Assembly: GCA_020848035.1 (NCBI GenBank)
Contig: JADLAX010000093.1
Span: forward strand, 1-64,000
Length of the DNA stretch: 64,000 nucleotides
Direction: 5' to 3'
Origin: Anaerolineae bacterium
GTDB lineage: Bacteria; Chloroflexota; Anaerolineae; Promineifilales; Promineifilaceae
Positions 58,029 through 64,000 of this stretch are shown one piece after another. The position numbers were made by a program, and so were the translations under genes. The first letter of the stretch is position 1. Every line of letters begins with the position of its first letter. The notes beneath the pieces were generated by a model that did no database searches, had not been told where the DNA came from, and saw only the letters and a list, made by a program, of their open reading frames with translations.

Positions 58029-58589
58029 ATGACGATCAAACATTTGACGATGGATGAACTGGCGACGGGGCTGGACCATGTTCGGCAGTCACCACGAGAT
58101 GGGGGTGTGTTGGAGCTGATTGTGCGACGGCCGTTGACCGACGAACGGGAGCTGCTGCATGAAGGGGTGTTGGATACGGCCGTTGGCCTGGTGGGCGATA
58201 ACTGGCAAACGCGCGGCAGCCGCCATAGGCCCGATGGCTCGGCCAATCCCGACGCGCAGCTCACCCTGATGAACAGCCGCGCCGCCGACCTGGTGGCGCA
58301 AAGCCGCGACCGCTGGCCGCTGGCGGGCGATCAGCTGTACGTGGATTTTGACCTCAGCGCCGACAATATTCCGCCCGGTACGCGCCTGGAAATTGGCGAA
58401 GCGGTGGTGGAAGTCACCGCCCAGCCCCACACTGGCTGCCAGAAATTTGTCGCCCGCTTTGGGAAGGATGCGATGAAGTTTGTCAATTCGGCCGTTGGCA
58501 AGCAGCTGCATTTGCGCGGCATCAACACCAGGGTGGTTCAGCCCGGCACCATTCGCATTGGGGATGCCATCATAAAAATCAACCGGTAG
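58029..58589 (+). CDS. MOSC-domain protein
   Basis: 186 residues. MOSC domains handle sulfur or molybdenum cofactor substrates. Family features: LVGDNWQTRGS, MNSRAADLVAQS, GDQLYVDFDLSADNIPPGTRLEIGEAVVEVT, then QPHTGCQKFVARFG with the conserved cysteine, and RGINTRVVQPGTIRIGD. This matches the short stand-alone bacterial MOSC type lacking an N-terminal beta-barrel domain. ATG 58029 follows AGGAGAA. The stop lies inside an inverted repeat. Confidence 0.87.
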   Translation: MTIKHLTMDELATGLDHVRQSPRDGGVLELIVRRPLTDERELLHEGVLDTAVGLVGDNWQTRGSRHRPDGSANPDAQLTLMNSRAADLVAQSRDRWPLAGDQLYVDFDLSADNIPPGTRLEIGEAVVEVTAQPHTGCQKFVARFGKDAMKFVNSAVGKQLHLRGINTRVVQPGTIRIGDAIIKINR

Positions 58590-58629
58590 AGACGTTGCAA
58601 TGCGAGACGTGGCAATGCAGCGTCTCTAC
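58586..58629. repeat. Inverted repeat between convergent genes
   Basis: GTAGAGACG (58586-58594) and CGTCTCTAC (58621-58629), with a direct GCAATGC pair inside (58597-58603 and 58612-58618). It overlaps the last codons of both convergent genes (MOSC stop, and the stop of the minus-strand gene). It is a palindromic spacer of a type widespread in bacterial genomes; no T run. Confidence 0.6.
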
Positions 58630-60164
58630 AGACGGGGAACCTGTTCCAGGCGGCGAATGCCGTGCTGGTTCAGAACCAGCCGCAAATGGCGATTTTCTTT
58701 GTTGATGCCCGGCTGCACCGTTTTGTACCGGGCAATCACGTTGACGTGGTACACCTTCTGGCAAAGCAGTGAAACCAACTCGCCATCGCGAATGATGAAA
58801 CGCTCCTGCACCGGCTCGGCCATCTTGTTGAGGAAGTGGCGTACGTCAAAGCGCATAATGTCGTTGATACCGGTGATTTCCGGGAAGCCAGGCAAAACGG
58901 CGTCCTGATCTTTAATTTGCAGCTCAATTTCCTTGGTGTAGCAGATGATATTTTCCCCCCGCCCCTCGTTGGACAGGTCGGTGATTTGATCGCGACTGCG
59001 GGCACGCATGACGGAGAGTGGCACTTCGCTTTCCTGGATGAAGCGCACCTTCTCGCGCAGCACGCCCAGACGATGCCGCCCATCCTGGGTGCGAATGGTG
59101 ATGCGGCGATCGAACAAATATTTCTCCAGTCGGCGCGAAAAGATAATACGACTGATCTCCTTGATACGGTCTTTGAACATGTAGCCGATGACCAACGCCA
59201 GAAAAAATGGCAGGGTAAAGTTGCCGTATTCGTACTGAAAATAGAAGGCTACGGCCGTTGCAAAAATCATCGCCAACCCGGCGGCTAATGACAGGATAAA
59301 CTGCTCCCAGTAACGGCCGTCTGGCTGCACGTCGGTGTTCAAAAAGAGCACGCTGGACGCATATTTCTTCAAAATCGAGGCCCGGTACAGGTACGTTTCA
59401 TTGTCGCTGCCCTCGACTAAAATGGAGCGATAGCCGCGCATTTTGCGGTATTTTGTCTCCCGCGCCGTCACCTCGCTGAGTGCCATTTTGTAATTTTCCT
59501 GGTTGGTCTTTTTCATGTACTCATCAACAACCTGGACCATCTCCACGGCACTCTCTTCAATCAAAATGCTGAGCGACTCGTCGGTGAAGGTGTAGGCGGT
59601 AAAAACAGCGTGCGGCACGTTGGGCAGGTTGAAGTCGGCCAGCAAGGCGCGGAACCGCTGGGTGATGTGGCCCGTCTCGGTTAGAAATTCATCCACCAGG
59701 GTATGCACCAGCAGGTGTGCCTTGCCGTGTGGTGTGGCCTGCACTTCCGCCACGCGCCGCTCGATGAGGAAAAAGTGCTCACGCAGGGCACTTTTAAGCA
59801 TGGCGCTGAGCAGCTTCATCTGCGTCACAATCCGATCATGGCAATCGGCATCGCTTAGCCAGCCGCTCTGGTGCACCAGCTGCTCAATTTTGCCCAGCGG
59901 CGAGCGGTTGCCCTCGGTAAATTCGCGGAGGTTGAGGCTGGGTGTCTTCAGGCGAATGTGGCTTTGTACGTCCTGGTAAAAGGGTTGTTTGCCGTACGTC
60001 TGTGGCGTGATGCCCAGGCTTTGAGGCACAAAAAAGTAGGTAGCAATCTGGTAGCGTGTTTTTTGATCAGCGTGTAGTTCGTAGTCCAGCTTGATTTCAA
60101 TCTGATATTGATCATGGTGTTTTACCGACTGCTGGATGGTCTCAAGCATGGGTCTATCCATCAT
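58626..60164 (-). CDS. Unknown 512-residue membrane protein
   Basis: I do not recognise a family. Residues ~1-290 are soluble, with a helical core (MKLLSAMLKSALREHFFLIERRVAEVQ). Two adjacent hydrophobic segments near 295-345 (FILSLAAGLAMIFATAVAFYFQYEYGNFTLPFFLALVIGYMF) form a helical hairpin in the membrane. The C-terminal ~165 residues are mainly beta (RRITIRTQDGRHRLGVLREKVRFI; ERFIIRDGELVSLLCQKVYHVNVIARY). Codon use and ACGGCCGT sites match neighbouring genes. An in-frame ATG three bases downstream of the first (MMD) is an equal start choice. It is convergent with the MOSC gene and stands upstream of nothing obvious on its strand. Confidence 0.7.
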   Translation of the reverse strand: MMDRPMLETIQQSVKHHDQYQIEIKLDYELHADQKTRYQIATYFFVPQSLGITPQTYGKQPFYQDVQSHIRLKTPSLNLREFTEGNRSPLGKIEQLVHQSGWLSDADCHDRIVTQMKLLSAMLKSALREHFFLIERRVAEVQATPHGKAHLLVHTLVDEFLTETGHITQRFRALLADFNLPNVPHAVFTAYTFTDESLSILIEESAVEMVQVVDEYMKKTNQENYKMALSEVTARETKYRKMRGYRSILVEGSDNETYLYRASILKKYASSVLFLNTDVQPDGRYWEQFILSLAAGLAMIFATAVAFYFQYEYGNFTLPFFLALVIGYMFKDRIKEISRIIFSRRLEKYLFDRRITIRTQDGRHRLGVLREKVRFIQESEVPLSVMRARSRDQITDLSNEGRGENIICYTKEIELQIKDQDAVLPGFPEITGINDIMRFDVRHFLNKMAEPVQERFIIRDGELVSLLCQKVYHVNVIARYKTVQPGINKENRHLRLVLNQHGIRRLEQVPRL

Positions 60165-60231
60165 GGCCTCGATTCGTTGGGAAATAGTTTGTGTGGTTTA
60201 GGTCAGGGAAGTACAAGCGGCTGGTTGGCAG

Positions 60232-60828
60232 CTACGGCCCGGCCGCAGGCACCAAAAATTCCCCGGCCGCCCAGCCTTCGGTGCCGTCATCCAGCTGAAC
60301 CTGCCACCAGAGCCGGTTGTTGGCCTCGTCGGCTTCCGGCCCACCAATGACCAAAACCAGCGCCCCTTCATCCACAAGCTGAATCAGGGCATTGCTGGTG
60401 CTTGGCCCGCCACGCAAATTAATGCCAAAGCTATCGGTGTTGGCCACCTGGGCGTAAAAACCAACCGTGAGTTCTGGGGGAGCAACGGCCGTATCCGGTG
60501 TCGGGATCGGCGTGAAGGTGGGAATGGGGCTGGGTGTCGGCAGCGGCGAGGTGGGCGACGGAATCGGGCTGGGGGGCGCCGTCAGGATAATCAGCGTCGG
60601 CTCGATGGGGGCGGTTTCCAACGGCGGGCGGGCCAGCAGCGAATTGACCAGCGCCAGCGCCAGGGCAATGCTGATAACCGTGACCAGCAGTCCCAAACCG
60701 AGCCAGCGCCAGGGGATTGGCTCCTGCACACCATTTAGCGAATCCCGCCGCAGGCGGCGCGGCCGTTTTTCCGGGTCTTTTTTTCCCTGGTCGTTACGGG
60801 GGTCTGGAGGAATTTGGTATCGGGCCAT
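60232..60828 (-). CDS. Membrane-anchored SH3-domain protein
   Basis: 198 residues: a basic N-terminus (KRPRRLRRD), one helix at ~42-65, a Pro/Thr/Ser linker (SPIPSPTSPLPTPSPIPTFT) and a bacterial SH3 domain at ~125-190 (GINLRGGPSTSNALIQLVDEGALVLVIGG...WWQVQLDDGTEGWAAGEFL). SH3b domains bind peptidoglycan or proteins outside the cell. It sits 6 bases after the stop of the phosphatase gene on the same strand, so the two are likely an operon. Confidence 0.85.
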   Translation of the reverse strand: MARYQIPPDPRNDQGKKDPEKRPRRLRRDSLNGVQEPIPWRWLGLGLLVTVISIALALALVNSLLARPPLETAPIEPTLIILTAPPSPIPSPTSPLPTPSPIPTFTPIPTPDTAVAPPELTVGFYAQVANTDSFGINLRGGPSTSNALIQLVDEGALVLVIGGPEADEANNRLWWQVQLDDGTEGWAAGEFLVPAAGP

Positions 60829-60834
60829 AAACGA

Positions 60835-62070
60835 CTATTTCACTTCTAAAACCAATAAGGTCAAATCATCAAAAGGCGCGGCATTGCCCTGCCACTGCGC
60901 CACATCTTTTACCAGGTACTTCACTATTTCTGCCGCTGGTCTGGGCCCACAGGCCGCAATGGCTGCGGCCAACTGCTGGTTGGTGTACCCCTGGTCGGCT
61001 TCGTTCACAGCATCCGGTACACCATCGCTAAACATCACCAGCCTATCACCCGGCAGCAGTTCAATCGTCTCTTCAACCAGGGAAAGATCGGGCATCATGC
61101 CCAGGAAACGGCCGCCACCGGGCAAGGCCATTACATCACGACCGGGCCGCAAGAGGAACGGCCGTTCATGCGCCGCCCGAATGTACGTTAACCGCCCCGT
61201 CGGTCGGTGCAGCACGCCGTAAAATGCCGTCAGAAAAACTTCATCGCTGTTGGCCACATCAAACATGCCACGATGCACCGCCAGGGCCACTTCAGCAGGA
61301 GAAAGCGAATGCCGCCCTTCCTGCAAAAACAAGGTCCGCGTCACGGCCATAAACAGCGCCGCGTGAAATCCTTTGTCGGCCACATCGGCAATCAGTACGC
61401 CCACGTGCTCGTCATCAATCTCCAGCACATCGTAAAAGTCGCCGCCAACCTGGCGCGCGGGCTGCAAATAAGCGGCAAAATCATAATCGGGGAATTGCGG
61501 CAGGAGCTGCCGCAATAGATTGCGCTGCACTTGGGCCGCCAGCTCCAGCTCACGTTCCAGCCGTTCCTGCTCTACCAACCTGGCCTGCGCCGCCTTCAGG
61601 CGGGCATACGCCTGCTCCAGCGCCTCGTTCTTCTTTTGCAAATCCTCAATGTACATCCGGTCCAGGTTGCGGGCATTAGACAAAATGCGCTGCAGCAGCA
61701 GGTTAGCCAGCGGCGGGCTGTTTTTGACAAAGCTGTCAAAAGCTTCCTCGGTCACTTCCAGCACGGTGGTAGGCGTCAGGGTAACGCAGTTGGCCGCCCG
61801 GGGTGAATCGTCAATGAGGCCCATCTCGCCAAAATAACCATTTCGACCCACCATGTTCAGGATGCGCTCTTCACCACTCTCTAACACGCGCACCACGGCC
61901 ACGTTGCCCTTCACCACCACGTAAAAAACGTGCTCCACCTCACCCTGGTGGCACAGGGTAGTGTTGGGCGGATACTCTACCCGCTTGGCCACCTGGCGCA
62001 GCAGCTGCAAAGTATCCTCATCCAAACCAGTTAATGCCTGGCGAAAAACGGCCGTTGTTCCCGCGTCCAT
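60835..62070 (-). CDS. cNMP-binding domain - coiled coil - SpoIIE/RsbU-type phosphatase
   Basis: 411 residues. N-terminal ~15-135 is a cyclic-nucleotide-binding (Crp-like sensor) domain: CHQGEVEHVFYVVVKGNVAVVR, GRNGYFGEMGLIDDSPRAANC. A coiled coil links at ~140-185. Residues ~190-410 are a PP2C-like SpoIIE phosphatase with metal-binding Asp residues in QVGGDFYDVLEI, ADVADKGFHAALFM, MFSDGVPDAV and DDLTLLVLEV. The layout suggests phosphatase activity controlled by a small ligand, typically acting on anti-sigma antagonist partners; none is adjacent. Confidence 0.9.
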   Translation of the reverse strand: MDAGTTAVFRQALTGLDEDTLQLLRQVAKRVEYPPNTTLCHQGEVEHVFYVVVKGNVAVVRVLESGEERILNMVGRNGYFGEMGLIDDSPRAANCVTLTPTTVLEVTEEAFDSFVKNSPPLANLLLQRILSNARNLDRMYIEDLQKKNEALEQAYARLKAAQARLVEQERLERELELAAQVQRNLLRQLLPQFPDYDFAAYLQPARQVGGDFYDVLEIDDEHVGVLIADVADKGFHAALFMAVTRTLFLQEGRHSLSPAEVALAVHRGMFDVANSDEVFLTAFYGVLHRPTGRLTYIRAAHERPFLLRPGRDVMALPGGGRFLGMMPDLSLVEETIELLPGDRLVMFSDGVPDAVNEADQGYTNQQLAAAIAACGPRPAAEIVKYLVKDVAQWQGNAAPFDDLTLLVLEVK

Positions 62071-62121
62071 AACAATACCTTACTCTGAAAGTAACTGGGG
62101 CATCCTGTCATTGAATAATGA

Positions 62122-62175
62122 GGTAATTGAGTAATTGGACTATTGGCGGAAAATTTACTGAATTACTGAATTACC
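62122..62175. repeat. Inverted repeat between phosphatase and polX genes
   Basis: GGTAATTGAGTAATT (62122-62136) and AATTACTGAATTACC (62161-62175) differ by one pair; loop of 24 bases. It lies in the 116-base gap between two minus-strand genes. Confidence 0.55.
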
Positions 62176-62186
62176 CTACTACTTAA

Positions 62187-63917
62187 TCACTTCCCCTTGT
62201 TTGCCAAAAAGGCCAGCAATTTCTCTAGCGGCCAGGTGTTCACCACCTGATCCGGTGTGGCCCAGCCGCGCTGCGCCGTGGCCACGCCATAGTGCAGCAG
62301 CTCAAAATGATCCACGTGATGGGCGTCGCAGTTAATGGCCAGGGTTGCCCCCAGTTCCACAGCACGGCGCACGTGGCTGTCGCGTAAATCCAACCGGTGT
62401 GGGTTGGCGTTGATTTCCAGGATGGTGTGGGTGGCGACGGCCGTTTGCAGCACCACCTCCATGTCTAAATCCGCGCCCGGCCGGTCTGGCAGCAGCCGCC
62501 CGGTGGGATGACCAATCATGTCTACGTGCGGATTTTCCAGCGCCATCATGATGCGCTTCATCACCTGCTCACGCGGCTGGTTCAGGCTCACGTGCAGGCT
62601 GGCAATGACAAAATCAAGCCGGGCCAGCACCTCATCGTCAAAATCGAGCGAGCCATCAGCCTTAATTTCCATCTCCGTGCCGTGCAAAATGCGGAAATCC
62701 GGCCCCATTTTTTCGTTGGCGGCGGCAATTTCTTCAGCTTGCTGCCACAAGCGCTCTGGCGTCAGGCCGTTGGCAATGCCCAAACTCTGCGAATGATCGC
62801 TGATGACCATGTACTGCATGCCCCGCGCCTGGGCCGCCTGGGCCATCGCCAGTACGCTCATTTTGCCGTCGGACAAGGTGGTGTGCATGTGCAAATCGGA
62901 CACAATTTGCTCAATTTGCACCAGGCTGGGCAGCTTCCCTCTTTGCGCCGCCTCAATCTCGCCGCGATCCTCACGCAGCGTGGGAATGATGTAGGGCAGG
63001 TTCAACACCCGGTACACCTCGGCCTCGCTGGCGCAGAGGATTTCGTCACCGCCGTCCATGGGGGTAAAGGCGTGTTCGTTTAAGCTCAGCCCTTGCTTGA
63101 GCGCCATTTCGCGCAGACGCACGTTGTGATCTTTACTGCCCGTAAAGTACGAGAGCAGCGTGCCCCACCGCTCCAGCGGCAGCACGCGTAAATCCACCTG
63201 CATGCCGTTGTGCAGCACCACACTGGATTTGGTCGGTCCGTGCCCAGACACTGACTCCACGCGGGGCATGTTGACAAAATAGTCCATGATCGGCGCGGCT
63301 TCACTGGCGGCCACCAGCAAATCCAGGTCGCCAATGCTTTCTTTCATGCGGCGGAGCGAACCGGCAACGGCCGTTTTTACCACCCCCGGCAGCTGCGCCA
63401 GCTCAGCTAAAATTTCCTGCGCCAGCGGCCACGCCTCGCCAATGGAGGTGCGATTGTCGCCATGCCGCGCCAGGGCGGCGATGGCCGCCACCAGCTTGGC
63501 CTCAGACTTGGCCCCCAGGCCAGGCAGATCGCGCAATTTGCCTTCTTGAGCGGCCGTATTCAGCTCTGCCAGTGTGGTGATGCCCAGCGTTTCATATACC
63601 TGCTTCACCCGCTTTGGCCCCAACCCGTCCACCTTAAGCATTTCCACCAGCGTCGGTGGAATTTCTATGGCCAGCTTTTCGTAGAACGCCAGTTTGCCGG
63701 TAGTCAGCATCTCCTCGATTTTCTCGGCCAGGGTTTTGCCAATGCCGGGAATATCGGTCAGCTCACCCGCCGCGTACACCTGGTTCACATCACGTCCCAG
63801 CTCCTGGATGGCTTCGCTGGCCTTGCGGTAAGACAAGACGCGGTGAATAATGTCCCCCCGAATAGAGAGCATATCAGCCACGTCGGCAAAAATTTTGGCA
63901 ACCTCACGATTATTCAT
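62187..63917 (-). CDS. polX: PolX: family X DNA polymerase with PHP domain
   Basis: 576 residues, full length for bacterial PolX. N-terminal helix-hairpin-helix region (VLSYRKASEAIQELG; LTDIPGIGKTLAEKI; VDGLGPKRVKQVYE; LPGLGAKSEAKL). Palm domain ~165-310: TAVAGSLRRMKESIGDLDLLV (G-S-x-R-R ... D-x-D) and QVDLRVLP (third Asp). The PHP phosphoesterase domain ~335-570 has DLHMHTTLSDG, HSQSLGIANG, ILHGTEMEI, IGHPTGRLL and INCDAHHVDH metal ligands. It fills gaps in base-excision repair and removes 3' ends through PHP. ATG 63917 is near the window edge; 83 bases beyond it hold no feature. Confidence 0.93.
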   Translation of the reverse strand: MNNREVAKIFADVADMLSIRGDIIHRVLSYRKASEAIQELGRDVNQVYAAGELTDIPGIGKTLAEKIEEMLTTGKLAFYEKLAIEIPPTLVEMLKVDGLGPKRVKQVYETLGITTLAELNTAAQEGKLRDLPGLGAKSEAKLVAAIAALARHGDNRTSIGEAWPLAQEILAELAQLPGVVKTAVAGSLRRMKESIGDLDLLVAASEAAPIMDYFVNMPRVESVSGHGPTKSSVVLHNGMQVDLRVLPLERWGTLLSYFTGSKDHNVRLREMALKQGLSLNEHAFTPMDGGDEILCASEAEVYRVLNLPYIIPTLREDRGEIEAAQRGKLPSLVQIEQIVSDLHMHTTLSDGKMSVLAMAQAAQARGMQYMVISDHSQSLGIANGLTPERLWQQAEEIAAANEKMGPDFRILHGTEMEIKADGSLDFDDEVLARLDFVIASLHVSLNQPREQVMKRIMMALENPHVDMIGHPTGRLLPDRPGADLDMEVVLQTAVATHTILEINANPHRLDLRDSHVRRAVELGATLAINCDAHHVDHFELLHYGVATAQRGWATPDQVVNTWPLEKLLAFLANKGK

Positions 63918-64000
63918 GGCAGCGATTATAACAGCAGTAAGACAGTTCCAAAATGTTCCACCTATTGCCTCATCAACTGTCCAGGCAAACCTGACTCCAT

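Overview
The window reads as a GC-rich bacterial chromosome with tightly packed genes, frequent GTG/TTG starts and long intergenic inverted repeats. The gene mix (fused Mrp antiporter operon, SEDS protein plus a PBP-like partner, bactofilin/coiled-coil protein, cNMP-binding phosphatase, PolX, large NRPS/PKS genes) is most like a filamentous Chloroflexota (Anaerolineae-type) bacterium. That placement is inference; no rRNA or other marker gene is present. A striking genome signature is the 8-bp palindrome ACGGCCGT, which recurs every few hundred bases both in and between genes.

Layout. 1-2.6 kb: a partial beta-propeller protein, an EEP-family nuclease/phosphatase and a membrane-anchored YceI-domain protein. 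2.6-3.3 kb: non-coding, with a candidate ~220-nt structured RNA (promoter, 12-bp closing stem, terminator) followed by a terminator/attenuator hairpin in the leader of the next operon. 3.26-10.1 kb: a group-2 type Mrp/Mnh cation/proton antiporter operon (fused mrpA-B, then C-G) and a CaCA cation antiporter. 10.3-12.6 kb: a TauE/SafE permease (minus strand) and a dihydropyrimidinase. 12.6-14.1 kb: two toxin-antitoxin modules in tandem, MazEF-like (flanked by a 36-bp direct repeat copying the 3' end of the dihydropyrimidinase gene) and MNT-HEPN (HEPN gene interrupted by an in-frame TGA).

14.1-48.7 kb, all on the minus strand: a ~34.6-kb hybrid NRPS/PKS biosynthetic cluster. In transcription order: a prolyl-S-PCP oxidase, a prolyl-AMP ligase, a FAD-dependent halogenase and a free carrier protein (together a halogenated pyrrole-2-carboxyl starter cassette); a membrane acyltransferase; a stand-alone C-PCP-TE protein; a formyltransferase-led NRPS whose glycine-type A domain carries an inserted luciferase-like monooxygenase; a KS-AT-KR-DH-ACP-TE polyketide synthase; an MbtH-like protein; a three-module NRPS (codes read as Asn, Thr, unassigned); a C-A-PCP-TE NRPS; and a phosphopantetheinyl transferase. 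No transporter or regulator gene lies inside. The product should be a formylated and/or pyrrole-bearing lipopeptide-like molecule, but three thioesterases and two candidate starters make the assembly order unclear.

49-64 kb: housekeeping and cell-envelope genes: pyrF, a bactofilin/coiled-coil protein, mtnP, a SEDS protein separated by a 1.5-kb IS4-superfamily insertion sequence from a PBP-like protein that has lost all three catalytic motifs, a TPR-like protein, a MOSC protein, a large unknown membrane protein, an SH3-domain protein, a cNMP-binding/SpoIIE-type phosphatase and PolX. Domain-like palindromic repeats occur between many genes, and several have also landed in-frame inside adenylation domains of the cluster.
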